Positions 41,170 to 50,535 of a DNA stretch of 64,000 bases are shown here, piece after piece. The notes beneath the pieces were generated by a model. It was not told the DNA's origin and searched no databases. It saw only the letters and a list, made by a program, of their open reading frames with translations. The translations under genes and the position numbers were made by a program. Source of the stretch: Synechococcaceae cyanobacterium (GTDB lineage Bacteria; Cyanobacteriota; Cyanobacteriia; PCC-6307; Cyanobiaceae); assembly GCA_947378425.1 (NCBI GenBank), contig CANCJV010000017.1:1-64000 (forward strand), given 5' to 3'. Within the stretch, counting starts at the first letter, position 1. Every line of letters starts with the position of its first letter.

Positions 41170-43188
41170 TCAGGCCTGCTGGCCAAAGGTATAGCTGGCG
41201 GCCGGCAGCAGTCGCCAGGCACCGCTGCCATCGAGTTCGAGCACGGTGTCGTGATAGTCCTTGAGGGTGGGGCGGTGACCGACGCTGACGAAGGCCATCT
41301 CGCGGCGCACCAGCAGCTCGTAGAGCCGCTTTTCGGTGTTGACATCGAGGGCGCTGGTGGCTTCATCGAGGACCACGAAGCGTGGAGAGTTCAGCAGCAG
41401 GCGGGCAAAGGCCAGGCGTTGCTGTTCCCCCAGCGAGAGCAGTCGGGGCCAGTCCTGCTTGATGTCGAGGTCCGGATAGCGGTGCACCAGATCCGGCAGC
41501 CGCACCTCCTCAAGCACATGGCGCAGCTGGCTGTCACTGAAGCGCTCGGTGCTCTGCGGATAGCAAAGCTGCTCGCGCAGGCTGCCGAGCAGCATGTAGG
41601 GCTTCTGGGGAATGAACATCAGCTCGCCCACCGGCGGCCGGTGCACCCGGCCGCCGGCCGCGGGCCAGAGGCCGCTCACCAGGCGCAGGAAGGAGGTCTT
41701 GCCGCAGCCGGAGGGGCCCACCACCAGCAGCCGCTGGCTGGGGGCCACCTGCAGGCTGAGGTCGTGGATCAGCAGGCGGGTGCTGCGCGGCGGCATCAGA
41801 TCGACATGACTGACCAGGATCGAGTCGGGTGATTCGCCTTCGGCCCCGGCTTCGGCGGTCAGGGCCGGCTGGCCCTGCTCGACGATCGACTGGGCCGCCA
41901 CGTCGCCGCTGATCGCCTCCACCTTCCCCTGGAAGCCCTCCAGACGGCTGATCGAAGCGGAGAAGGCGGCGAGTCGGTCGATGTTGTTGACGATGTAACT
42001 GACCGAGAACAACACCTGGGAGAAGGCGATGCTGGCCTGGCCGAACACGCCGAAATCCACCTGCTTCGAGAAGTAGATGGGAGCGATCACCAGCCAGGGA
42101 AGGAAACGGGAAAAATAATCGTAGGAGCGCTGTATCACATTGATCAGGGCTTCCCAGATGATGAGTTTGTTGTAGTTCTGAATCACGCCCCCTAGTCGCC
42201 TTGTTCCCTCCTTCTGCTCCTGTTGCTCGCCCCGGTAGAAGGCGATCGATTCAGCGTTATCGCGGATGTGGACCAGTCCGTAGCGGAAATCGGCCTCCAG
42301 CTTCAACTGCTGGTAGTTGAGGTTCACCAACTTGCGGCTGGCGAACACGATCAGTGCGGTGCCACCGACCGAATAGGCGAGCAGCCAGAGCGCCAAGGTT
42401 GCATTGATGCTCCAGAGGACAATGATGAAACTTAAAAAGGTGAGAAGCGCCGAGATAATTTCTACCGTTACACTAAGGCTCGTGGCCGTGAAGCTGGCCG
42501 CATCCTGTGAAATTCGCTGGTCTGGGTTGTCAATCTCCTCGACGCTTTCATCGTTGGGATTCAGAACGTAATAGGCGCGATTCGTGAGATAACGGCCCAG
42601 CATTCTTTCGCTCAACCACTCCCGCCACATCAGGCCCAGCTTGGGGATCAGATAGCTCTGTAGGGCCCGGATCGGCAGGGCCAACACCAGGCAGAAGGCA
42701 TAAATTGCCACAATCTTCCAGAATTCCTCGGCCTTGTAGGCCACGAGGGCATTCTCAATGTTTCGGGCTACATAACTGATGCCCACATTGATGCCGTTGA
42801 TCACCAGAATCAACAGCGTGATCACCCCCAGCAGCAGCCAGGGCAGCCAGCGTCCCTGGCGCAGCTTGGCCCGCGAGGCACCAAAACAGAGCAGGCCGGC
42901 GCCGAACAGCACCATCACCACCTTGCCGTAGGGCCCAGCCCAGATCGCCGCGACCTGCTGCGGCACCCCAGGCAGGAAACGGGCCTGCAATTCCGGAATC
43001 CAGGCGCCGCTGGCCGCTACCGCCGCCGTCAGCAGCAGCAGGGTGAAGCCCACCACCACCGCGATCAAAGCGACTACCAGGACCAGGAACTGGCCTGAGC
43101 TGGCGCCGTTGTCCAGTGGCAGGAAATAGGGCTGGGCCAGACGCTGCAGCTTGCCCAGCTGGTCGCGGAGAGCCTTGAAGGGGGTCAT
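41170..43188 (-). CDS. ABC transporter, SbmA/BacA-like transmembrane domain fused to ATPase
   Basis: A 672-residue half-transporter of the ABCD/SbmA-BacA type. Six membrane helices cover about residues 30-400 (FLVLVVALIAVVVGFTLLLL; WLPWLLLGVITLLILVING), with the family loop LNPNDESVEEIDNPDQRI. The ATPase has Walker A GPSGCGKTS, signature LSLGEQQRLAFARLLL and Walker B FVVLDEATSALD. Homologues move cobalamin, peptides or acyl compounds; the substrate is not predictable. ATG 43188 gives MTPFKALRDQ, preferred over an upstream start. Confidence 0.9.
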   Translation of the reverse strand: MTPFKALRDQLGKLQRLAQPYFLPLDNGASSGQFLVLVVALIAVVVGFTLLLLTAAVAASGAWIPELQARFLPGVPQQVAAIWAGPYGKVVMVLFGAGLLCFGASRAKLRQGRWLPWLLLGVITLLILVINGINVGISYVARNIENALVAYKAEEFWKIVAIYAFCLVLALPIRALQSYLIPKLGLMWREWLSERMLGRYLTNRAYYVLNPNDESVEEIDNPDQRISQDAASFTATSLSVTVEIISALLTFLSFIIVLWSINATLALWLLAYSVGGTALIVFASRKLVNLNYQQLKLEADFRYGLVHIRDNAESIAFYRGEQQEQKEGTRRLGGVIQNYNKLIIWEALINVIQRSYDYFSRFLPWLVIAPIYFSKQVDFGVFGQASIAFSQVLFSVSYIVNNIDRLAAFSASISRLEGFQGKVEAISGDVAAQSIVEQGQPALTAEAGAEGESPDSILVSHVDLMPPRSTRLLIHDLSLQVAPSQRLLVVGPSGCGKTSFLRLVSGLWPAAGGRVHRPPVGELMFIPQKPYMLLGSLREQLCYPQSTERFSDSQLRHVLEEVRLPDLVHRYPDLDIKQDWPRLLSLGEQQRLAFARLLLNSPRFVVLDEATSALDVNTEKRLYELLVRREMAFVSVGHRPTLKDYHDTVLELDGSGAWRLLPAASYTFGQQA

Positions 43189-43284
43189 GGAGCCAGGCAG
43201 ATGAGCGCATTGTCGCCGTTCGTGGCGCCGGGCCGCGGTAGCGAAGGGACAGACCACTCAGGCGCCTGGCGCGTCCCCGATCGC

Positions 43285-43626
43285 TCAACCCGGGGGCCAG
43301 GCCAGAGTCCGGCCGCCGATGACGTGCACGTGCAGATGGAAGACGGTCTGCCCGGCCTCACTGCCGCTGTTGATCACGGTGCGCCAACTGGTGAGTCCCT
43401 CCTGTTGGGCCACCTTGGCGGCCACCAGCAGCAGATGGCCCAGCAGCGCCTCGTGCTCGGGCGTGGCCTCTGAGAGCTGGGCGATCGGTTCGCGCGGGAT
43501 CACCAGCACATGCACCGGCGCCTGGGGCGTCACATCGCGGAACGCCAGGCAGCGATCGTCGCTGTAGACGGCATCACAGGGAATGTCGCCCCGCAGGATG
43601 CGGCCGAAGATCGTGTCGCTGCTCAT
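43285..43626 (-). CDS. HIT-family nucleotide hydrolase (HINT-like)
   Basis: A 113-residue HIT protein, likely a purine nucleoside phosphoramidase. DTIFGRILRGDIPCDAVYSD and DVTPQAPVHVLVIPREPI form the fold, and the catalytic histidine triad is in VFHLHVHVIGGR. Start at the ATG giving MSSDTIF. It diverges from comM, with the two start codons about 70 bases apart, and lies upstream of the ABC transporter gene on the same strand. Confidence 0.93.
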   Translation of the reverse strand: MSSDTIFGRILRGDIPCDAVYSDDRCLAFRDVTPQAPVHVLVIPREPIAQLSEATPEHEALLGHLLLVAAKVAQQEGLTSWRTVINSGSEAGQTVFHLHVHVIGGRTLAWPPG

Positions 43627-43699
43627 GGCCTGATCTGCGCCCTTGGGGCGGCCGATGGGACAGGGGGTGGCACTGATGTTGCAGTGATCCTGGCTTGTG

Positions 43700-45280
43700 A
43701 TGTTGGCACGCTGCAGCGGAGCGGCCCTGAGGGGGCTGGAGGCGGTGGAGGTGTCCGTGGAGGTGGATATCGCCCCGGGACTGCCGGGTCTGCAACTGGT
43801 GGGGCTGCCGGATGCGGCGGTGCAGGAGGCGCGCGAACGGGTGCGGGCCGCCATCCGCAACAGTGGCCTCAAGGTGCCGCTCACCCGGGTGGTGGTCAGC
43901 CTGGCCCCGGCGGATCTGCGCAAGGCCGGGCCCAGCTTCGATCTGCCGATTGCCCTGGGACTGCTGGTGGCCAGTGGTCAGCTGGCGCCGGAGCAGCTCC
44001 AGGGCATCTGGAGCGCGGCGGAACTGGGCCTCGATGGGCGACTGCGGCCGATTCGCGGTGTCCTGGCCCTGGCGATGGCGGCGCGCTCCGCGGCAGCGCG
44101 GGGGCTGGTGGTGCCGGCGGCCAATGCCGCCGAGGCGGCCCTGGTCGAGGGGCTGGCGGTCTGGGGCGCCGAGGATCTGGGCGAGGTGCTCGCGGTGCTG
44201 CGCAATCCCGCCCAGGCTCATCGGGCCAGCGCCGTGATCGCCCCTCTCCCCTGCCTCAGCGGACCGGACCTGGTGGATGTGCGCGGTCAACCCCATGGCC
44301 GCCGGGCTCTGGAGATCGCCGCAGCAGGGGGGCATCACCTGCTGCTGGTGGGTTCGGCCGGCAGCGGCAAGACGATGCTGGCCCGGCGTCTGCCGGGGCT
44401 ACTGCCCCCCCTGGAAGCGGCTGAGGCCCTGGAGCTTACCCGGCTGCATTCGGTGGCGGGCCTGCTGCTGGAAGGGGGCAGCCTGATCAGCCAGCGCCCC
44501 TTCCGCAGTCCCCACCACAGCTGTTCTGGGGCCGCCCTGATCGGCGGTGGATCGATTCCCATGCCGGGCGAGGTGAGCCTGGCCCACCACGGGGTGCTGT
44601 TCCTCGATGAATTGGCGGAATTCCGCCGCGACGTGCTCGATCAGCTGCGGCAGCCGCTCGAGGAGGGGGATGTGCTGATCAGCCGCACCAGGCAACGGTG
44701 CCGCTTCCCTTGCCGGATCACCCTCGTGGCCGCGACCAATCCCTGTCCCTGCGGGCGCTATGGCGAATCCGACGGCAGCTGCGATTGCGGAGAAAGCCAG
44801 CGGCGCCGCTACTGGAGCCGCCTCTCGGGGCCCCTGCTGGACCGGCTCGATCTTCAGGTGGTGATGCGCCGGCCACCGGCCAGGGAGTTGGCCCAGGGAA
44901 TCATCGAGGACAACCCCCAGGCGGGCGCTTCATCGCGTCACCAGCCGGAAACCAGTGCGGTGGTGGCTGAGCGGGTGCGTCAGGCCCGGGCCTACATGGC
45001 GGCGCGCAATCCTGGCGGCGGCTGCAACGCCCAGATCGCCGCGGCGGCTCTGCCCCGGGTGCTGGCTTTGGATGTGCCTGGACGCCATCTCTGGGAGAGA
45101 GCCATGGAGCAGCGCCGCCTTTCGGCCCGCGGCGGCATGCGATTGCTGCGGGTGGCCCGCACGATCGCCGATCTGGCTGGGCAGTCCAGCGTGGGAACGG
45201 CAGCCATCGCCGAAGCTCTCACCTTCCGCAGTTTTGACCTGGTGGCATCCGAATCATCCGTTCCCATCAGGTCGGACTGA
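43700..45280 (+). CDS. comM: ComM/YifB-type Mg-chelatase-like AAA ATPase
   Basis: A 526-residue hexameric helicase-like AAA protein; ComM promotes branch migration during natural transformation. N-terminal Lon-like domain (VEVDIAPGLPGLQLVGLPD, PADLRKAGPSFDLPIALGLL), then Walker A VGSAGSGKTML, RPFRSPHHSCSGAALIGGG, Walker B GVLFLDELAEF, a cysteine cluster ATNPCPCGRYGESDGSCDC and the C-terminal domain RLSARGGMRLLRVARTIAD. The ATG at 43700 follows an in-frame GTG. Its presence suggests transformability. Confidence 0.93.
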   Translation: MLARCSGAALRGLEAVEVSVEVDIAPGLPGLQLVGLPDAAVQEARERVRAAIRNSGLKVPLTRVVVSLAPADLRKAGPSFDLPIALGLLVASGQLAPEQLQGIWSAAELGLDGRLRPIRGVLALAMAARSAAARGLVVPAANAAEAALVEGLAVWGAEDLGEVLAVLRNPAQAHRASAVIAPLPCLSGPDLVDVRGQPHGRRALEIAAAGGHHLLLVGSAGSGKTMLARRLPGLLPPLEAAEALELTRLHSVAGLLLEGGSLISQRPFRSPHHSCSGAALIGGGSIPMPGEVSLAHHGVLFLDELAEFRRDVLDQLRQPLEEGDVLISRTRQRCRFPCRITLVAATNPCPCGRYGESDGSCDCGESQRRRYWSRLSGPLLDRLDLQVVMRRPPARELAQGIIEDNPQAGASSRHQPETSAVVAERVRQARAYMAARNPGGGCNAQIAAAALPRVLALDVPGRHLWERAMEQRRLSARGGMRLLRVARTIADLAGQSSVGTAAIAEALTFRSFDLVASESSVPIRSD

Positions 45281-45995
45281 ACTCCATGCCTGCTGTCAGT
45301 CCCTCCCGTCCGGGCTGCTGGTCATCAGCACAGTCAGGGAGTCACCCAAAGTGTGGGTCTCCGGCACTGAGCCCATCTTGAACAAAGCTCTGGATCATCC
45401 CTCCGATGGGCCCAGGGCCTCTGGTGCACGGATGGAGGGGATTTCAGGCACCCGACTCTGGCATTGACGGGATGTGCTGACCTTGCTGAGCGGAGCGGAA
45501 GGGCCTTGGAAACTCATCCAGGGCAACATGAGATCAGCCACTGATCACTCCAGCTTTGGCTGAGCGATCCATCGGACAGGTTCAACCAATCGTGCCGCAG
45601 CGGGTGTTGGCGAGGAGGAAGCTGCGATGTCCCAAGCTCCCGTCTCTGTTTCTGGTCTCGATGCTCCGCCCCGTTGCCAGAAATGGGATGGGTGATGTTC
45701 GGAGGTTTGGCCCTCAAACGGCCTGGGCTGGTCAAGCACCGACTTGATTACCCAGATGACTCCGTGGGGTCAATCTCACGCCTATGAATTGCCAGCATCG
45801 GGCTGGGCTGAACAAGCTCCGGCTGTATCCAGTGAACGTCGCGGAGCTTGATGGTTAATCAGGAGCCTCGAAGGCCCAATCCAGAAAACGCCCTCAGGGC
45901 CAGGCAAACCGTGCTCATCTACAAGGTGAGGGGCATCCTGGCTCGACTGACTGCTCCAACGGATTGTAAAAAGCTGGTTCAGCCCAAGGGCCTGA
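45281..45995. other. Intergenic, no gene recognised
   Basis: About 715 bases between comM and rpsU, which are convergent. Stops occur frequently in all frames and I recognise no protein or RNA. A GCCCTTGGGC palindrome near 45981-45992, just past the rpsU stop, could be a weak transcription end signal, though it has no adjacent T run. Confidence 0.4.
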
Positions 45996-46166
45996 TCAGC
46001 GGCGACGACGGCGCTGCTGGGCTTTGCGCTTGTACTTCTCGGTTGGGGTTTCGTGGTGCCGCAGACGCTTCAGATCCGCAAAGATTCCGGCTTTGGACAC
46101 CTGGCGCTTGAAGCGACGCAGAGCGGATTCGATCCCTTCGTTTTCGCCGACGGTGACCTGGGTCAT
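45996..46166 (-). CDS. rpsU: 30S ribosomal protein S21
   Basis: A 56-residue ribosomal protein: [20 protein letters not shown] at the start, then [20 protein letters not shown] and a basic tail [13 protein letters not shown], all typical of bS21. It binds near the 3' end of 16S rRNA and helps initiation. Unlike most bacterial copies it is not with dnaG/rpoD here, as expected in cyanobacteria. Confidence 0.96.
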   Translation of the reverse strand: MTQVTVGENEGIESALRRFKRQVSKAGIFADLKRLRHHETPTEKYKRKAQQRRRRR

Positions 46167-46225
46167 GAAAAGCTGCTGAAGCGTGTCAAGTGCGGCAATC
46201 TAGCAAGCCCCCCGACCGACCTTGC

Positions 46226-47101
46226 TCAGTTCGTTGGGAAAGTCGCAGGCTGGGGGCCTGGCTTGGCCGGTGTTGCCCGCAGTGGCGCCGAGGCAGGGGT
46301 GCCGGGAGCGGTGAAGGACCTCGGCGTTGCCTTGGGATCCGGGCGAGCCGCGGCTGCAGGCACGGGCGCCGGTGGGACCTGGCCAGTGCCAGTGCCAGTG
46401 CCGGTGACCGGGGTACCTTCTGCCGGCCAGGCCTCACTGAACAGGTAGACATGGCCGAGATTGCGACCGCCAAACTGGCGCCGCATCAGCCGCCAGCCAG
46501 GCTCGAAATCCAGCTTGTGAAAACCGCTGGCCGCCCCACCGGCCCGGGCCACCACCATCTCGGGGCCGGCCCCAGGCTTGGTTGGCAGGGCAATCAGGAG
46601 GGTGTCACCAGCCTCACTGCGCACCAGCAGCCGATAGGCGCCGGCTAGGTCGCTGGGGCCTACCCGTACGGAATAGCCGTTGGCATCGATATAGCGACTG
46701 CAGATGCCGGTGAAATCAAAGGTGGCCAGCAAGGGATTGACGGCTGCCGGTTTGCCTGTCCCAACGGCGAAACAGGGCTTCATGTTGTTGAGCTGTTCGT
46801 AGACGTTCAACTGGTAGCGGCCGCTGCTGCCAACGGGTGAGGCCACCAGCACGAACCTCTGGGGATCGAGCTCAGCTGCCGTGAACATCGACTGGGCCGA
46901 GGCCGCCTGGGGCGTGAGGACTGCTGTGGCAGCTGCGGTGCTGGCAGCCAAGGCGCTGGCAACAGTGATTCCGCCGCTTTCAGCCAGTGAACTGAACACA
47001 GCGGTTGAGCCACTCACGGCCGTGATGCTGCTCAAGGCCGTGGCGGTCAGGGCGCGGGAGGCCCTGCGGCGAAGCAACACGGGGATCAGGGAAGGAAACA
47101 C
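46226..47101 (-). CDS. DUF3747 exported protein
   Basis: A 291-residue cyanobacterial protein. The Ala/Thr/Ser-rich N-terminus ends in TPQAASAQS, a likely signal-peptidase site, then the DUF3747 domain begins (FVLVASPVGSSGRYQLNVYE, CFAVGTGKPAAVNPLLATFD, GWRLMRRQFGGRNLGHVYLF). The C-terminus is Pro/Ala-rich. Function is unknown; the family is restricted mostly to cyanobacteria and probably faces the periplasm or lumen. It is followed by rpsU on the same strand. Confidence 0.85.
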   Translation of the reverse strand: MFPSLIPVLLRRRASRALTATALSSITAVSGSTAVFSSLAESGGITVASALAASTAAATAVLTPQAASAQSMFTAAELDPQRFVLVASPVGSSGRYQLNVYEQLNNMKPCFAVGTGKPAAVNPLLATFDFTGICSRYIDANGYSVRVGPSDLAGAYRLLVRSEAGDTLLIALPTKPGAGPEMVVARAGGAASGFHKLDFEPGWRLMRRQFGGRNLGHVYLFSEAWPAEGTPVTGTGTGTGQVPPAPVPAAAARPDPKATPRSFTAPGTPASAPLRATPAKPGPQPATFPTN

Positions 47102-47230
47102 GTCGCTCTTGTTAGGTCAGGGGGCTGGGTCCGCCAGCTGAATCGTATGCAGGCCAGAGGCCTAACACCAGCCCTCAGAGCCCGATCTCAGACCGGCCGG
47201 TGGCCCGGTTCTGACACCAGGCCAGCCACC

Positions 47231-47434
47231 TCAGGATGGAGAGGGCCTGTTGATGCGGATGGCCACCAGCAGGGTGAGCAGGGTTCCCGGCAGGCTGGCC
47301 GCCAGGATCCAACGGGTGGTCTGCACGCCCAGATCGGGGTCGCCGTAGGCCAGTTCAAAGATCGAGCCGGTGGCGGCGATGCCCAGCAGGCAGGCCAGGG
47401 CCAGGAACAGGCCGGACAGGGGTTTCATCGGCAT
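47231..47434 (-). CDS. Small two-helix membrane protein
   Basis: A 67-residue protein with two hydrophobic segments, LSGLFLALACLLGIAATGSIF and WILAASLPGTLLTLLVAI, and an intervening acidic loop YGDPDLGVQTT. It ends 7 bases before the def stop on the same strand, so it is likely downstream in the def transcript. I do not recognise the family; the regular two-helix layout and spacing to def argue that it is real. Confidence 0.55.
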   Translation of the reverse strand: MPMKPLSGLFLALACLLGIAATGSIFELAYGDPDLGVQTTRWILAASLPGTLLTLLVAIRINRPSPS

Positions 47435-47441
47435 CGCGAGG

Positions 47442-48047
47442 TCAGCGGATGGACAGGACGTGATGGCGCTCGAAACCCTGCTGCTGCAGTCCTTCGTTGA
47501 GGCTCAGCTCATCGGTGACGCGATCGACGAACAGCACGCCGTTGAGATGGTCCAGCTCGTGCTGGATGCAGCGAGCCAGCAGGCCATCGGCCTTGATGCG
47601 CCGCGGCCGGCCGTACTCATCGCGGAAGCTCACCTCCACCGTGGAGGGCCGCACCACATCGAGATACACGCCCGGGATGCTGAGACATCCTTCTTCGTAG
47701 GTGTTGAGGGAAGCGCCGGCGGTGGTGATCTCCGGGTTGATCAGCACGATGGGCGGATTGGCCGCCTCCTCGAAATCGAGATCGATCACGAGCATCTGCT
47801 TCTGCACCCCCACCTGGGGCGCGGCCAGACCGATGCCCCGGGCGGTGTACATGCAGCGCAGCATGTCGCGGGCCAGCTCCCGGATGGACTCATCCACCTT
47901 GCTGATCCTGCGGGCCGGATGGCGCAGCTCCCGATCCCCGAGCTGGTGGATGGCCAGGGGGGGCTCCTCCAGAGGCTGCTTCGGAACCATGAGGCTGCGG
48001 AAGCTCTGATCGGCCTTTCGCGCCAATTGGGCGAAGCTACGCGCCAA
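47442..48047 (-). CDS. def: Peptide deformylase
   Basis: Removes the N-formyl group from nascent proteins, an Fe/Zn enzyme acting at the ribosome exit. All three motifs are intact: GIGLAAPQVGV, EEGCLSIPG with the metal Cys, and QHELDHLNG with the two metal His and catalytic Glu. The 201 residues include a short N-terminal extension typical of cyanobacterial/plastid PDF1B-like forms. It diverges from the S9 peptidase gene. Confidence 0.96.
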   Translation of the reverse strand: MARSFAQLARKADQSFRSLMVPKQPLEEPPLAIHQLGDRELRHPARRISKVDESIRELARDMLRCMYTARGIGLAAPQVGVQKQMLVIDLDFEEAANPPIVLINPEITTAGASLNTYEEGCLSIPGVYLDVVRPSTVEVSFRDEYGRPRRIKADGLLARCIQHELDHLNGVLFVDRVTDELSLNEGLQQQGFERHHVLSIR

Positions 48048-48483
48048 GGGATCACCTCAATCGTTGAGCACCATTGTAGGAGTCGTGGCTGGGAGAAAGG
48101 GTTTGGGAGGACCTGGTGAACGGGAGAACGCTCAGGGTGACGGTCGAGAAGCCCATGGGCCTGCCCATCGGTCCGCCAATCGGCCAGAGGTGCGTGCTGC
48201 AGGCTCCCCCGACGATCCCAATCCAGGTCAGCCGCAGCAGTTCCATCAGAGCCGGCCTGATCCGATCCTGGATCAGGCCGAAGATCCCGATGCCAGTCAC
48301 GCCGAGGAGCTGGGCTGCAACCGCACAGCGCCGCCTGGCGCAGGCTCTCCCGAGGCCGGCATCGCAACCCAGCTGGATGGACTCCGGCTCAGTAGGCCCC
48401 ACGAGCTGGGTCCCGATCAGCCCAACCCTCGCAGCGCCAGCCAGACCGCCATCGTGATCCCCAACCCGCCCAATGATCACGGC
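48048..48483. other. Divergent promoter region, no certain gene
   Basis: About 435 bases between def and the S9 peptidase start. The peptidase frame is open through this region but its translation is Pro/Gly/Arg-rich without family similarity, so I treat it as untranslated. A minus-strand frame here has two hydrophobic patches but no recognisable family. Confidence 0.4.
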
Positions 48484-50535
48484 ATGGCCGACGGCAACGT
48501 CCATCCCGGCCAGCCGGGGTCCGATCCCCTGACGGCGGCTCAGGTGGTGGCGGCCAGTCCGGTGCTGCGGGAACCGAGGCTGAACGGCGGACGCCTGTTC
48601 TGGCTGGAACAACGCCCGAGCGAACAGGGCCGCACCACCTTGCTGATGCAGGTCGGCGGTGATCCGCCCCTGGAGCTCACCTGCGGCCGCAACCTGCGCA
48701 GTCGGGTGCACGACTACGGCGGCGGCTGCTATGCGGTGGCCGGGCCGACCGTGGTCTTCATCGATGACAGCGATCGCGGCCCCTGGCGGCTGGAGCTGGC
48801 CGCCGGCGCGGATGCCGCCTTGGATGACGCACCGGCCCCGGCGCAGCGGCTGATTCCACCGGCTGATCCTCAGCGTCCCCGGGCCTTCGCCGATGGTCTG
48901 ATCGATCAGCAACGCAGCCGCTGGATCGGCGTGATGGAACAGGACGGCCGCGATCACCTGGTCAGCGTGCCCCTGAGCGGTGGGGAGCCCCAGGTGCTCC
49001 ACACTCCCGCCGACTTCGTTGGCTACGCGGTGCTCAGCCCCGCCGGCAGCCATCTGGCCTGGGTGGAGTGGCAGCAGCCGTCCATGCCCTGGGAGCGCAG
49101 TCAACTGTGGCTGGGGCGCATCGACCCCAACGGCCAGTTGGTTGACATTCGACCCCTGGCAGGTTCGGACGCCGCTGCTGCCGGGGCCTCTGCTGCCGGG
49201 GCGATCTCGATCTTTCAGCCCCTCTGGGCGGGCCCGGATCTGGTGGTGGCGAATGACCGCAGCGGCTGGTGGAACCTGGAGCGGCTCGCCGAGGCCGAAG
49301 CCCTGGCCGCCGATGCCGAACCTCATTGGCAATGCCTGCTGCCGATGGCGGCGGAATTCGCCATGCCCCAGTGGGTCTACGGTCTGCGCACCACCGCCTG
49401 GGATGGCCAACAGCTGCTGGCGGCGGCCTGCCGCAACGGCTTCTGGGAACTGGGACGGCTGCGGCCCAGCGCCACCGGGGAGCTGCCGCTGAGCTGGCAG
49501 CCCCTAGAGCTTCCCTTCAATGACCTGGCGGCGCTCGACGCCGAGTCGGGCCGCCTGGTGGCCGTGGCCGCGGCCCCCGACCGCGGTTCGGGTCTGCTGC
49601 AGCTCGACATCACCAGCGGTCGCTGGCAACACGAGCCGGCTGCCGCCACTGCCCTCGAGCCGGCCGTGATCAGCCCACCGCAGGCTCTCTGGTTTGAAGG
49701 CCACGGCGGCCAAGCCACCCAGGCCTGGTATTACCCGCCCCTGGGTGCTCCCACCCCTGAAGCCCCGCTGCTGGTGAAGGGTCACAGCGGCCCCACCGCC
49801 ATGGCCCGCACCGGATTGAGCCTGTCCATCCAGTTCTGGACCAGCCGGGGCTGGGGGGTGGTCGATGTCAACTACGGCGGTTCGACTGGTTTCGGCCGGG
49901 CCTACCGGGAGCGTCTTCAGGGCCAATGGGGTGTGGTTGATGTGGCTGACTGCATCGCCGCCGCCCGCACCCTTGTGGCTGCGGGCCAGGCCAGCGCCGA
50001 GCGGATCGCCATGGAGGGCGGCAGTGCCGCCGGCTTCACCGTGCTGGCGGCGCTCTGCCACGACGACGCGATCCGCGCCGGGGCCTGCCGCTATCCGGTC
50101 ACCGATCTGGCAGCCCTGGCCGGCGGCGACCATCGCTTTGAGGCGCGTTATTTCGATGGCCTGATCGGTCCCTGGCCGGCAGCGAAAGCGATCTACGACG
50201 CCCGCTCGCCACTGCACCATGCCGAGCGCATCCACCGTCCGGTGATCCTGTTCCACGGCCTCGACGATCGGGTGGTGCCGCCGAAGCAGAGCGAACAGCT
50301 GGCCCTGGCCCTGGGCGAGCGGGGCGTGCCGGTGCAGCTGCACCTGTTTCCCGGCGAGGGCCACGGCTTCCGCAGTGGTGCCGTGCAGCAACAGGTGCTT
50401 GAGGCGACCGAAGCCTTTTTCCGCCGCCACTTCCAGCTCGACCACGTGCAAGGCGACATCGGCCGAAACGAACAGGACAAGCCAGGCGGATCCCAGCCTG
50501 AGGGGTCTCAGCCGGACGGGTGCTCAGGATGTTGA
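48484..50535 (+). CDS. S9 prolyl-oligopeptidase-family serine peptidase
   Basis: A 683-residue cytosolic peptidase. Residues up to about 400 form a beta-propeller (repeats such as GGRLFWLEQRPSEQGRTTL, RVHDYGGGCYAVAG, YAVLSPAGSHLAWVEWQ), followed by an alpha/beta hydrolase domain: WGVVDVNYGGSTGFGRAYRE, catalytic Ser in MEGGSAAGFT, Asp in FHGLDDRVVPP, His in GEGHGF. This is the dipeptidyl/acylaminoacyl-peptidase pattern. ATG 48484 begins just before the conserved DPLTAAQVV segment. The gltS start overlaps its stop by 7 bases. Confidence 0.9.
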   Translation: MADGNVHPGQPGSDPLTAAQVVAASPVLREPRLNGGRLFWLEQRPSEQGRTTLLMQVGGDPPLELTCGRNLRSRVHDYGGGCYAVAGPTVVFIDDSDRGPWRLELAAGADAALDDAPAPAQRLIPPADPQRPRAFADGLIDQQRSRWIGVMEQDGRDHLVSVPLSGGEPQVLHTPADFVGYAVLSPAGSHLAWVEWQQPSMPWERSQLWLGRIDPNGQLVDIRPLAGSDAAAAGASAAGAISIFQPLWAGPDLVVANDRSGWWNLERLAEAEALAADAEPHWQCLLPMAAEFAMPQWVYGLRTTAWDGQQLLAAACRNGFWELGRLRPSATGELPLSWQPLELPFNDLAALDAESGRLVAVAAAPDRGSGLLQLDITSGRWQHEPAAATALEPAVISPPQALWFEGHGGQATQAWYYPPLGAPTPEAPLLVKGHSGPTAMARTGLSLSIQFWTSRGWGVVDVNYGGSTGFGRAYRERLQGQWGVVDVADCIAAARTLVAAGQASAERIAMEGGSAAGFTVLAALCHDDAIRAGACRYPVTDLAALAGGDHRFEARYFDGLIGPWPAAKAIYDARSPLHHAERIHRPVILFHGLDDRVVPPKQSEQLALALGERGVPVQLHLFPGEGHGFRSGAVQQQVLEATEAFFRRHFQLDHVQGDIGRNEQDKPGGSQPEGSQPDGCSGC

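Noticed and set aside
48064-48483. 420-base upstream extension of the S9 peptidase frame
   Set aside because: Translation is low-complexity and not peptidase-like; the conserved region begins just after the ATG at 48484.
48052-49410. Long minus-strand frame opposite the peptidase, with two hydrophobic patches at its 3' end
   Set aside because: Most of it mirrors the beta-propeller codons; the remainder matches no family I recognise.
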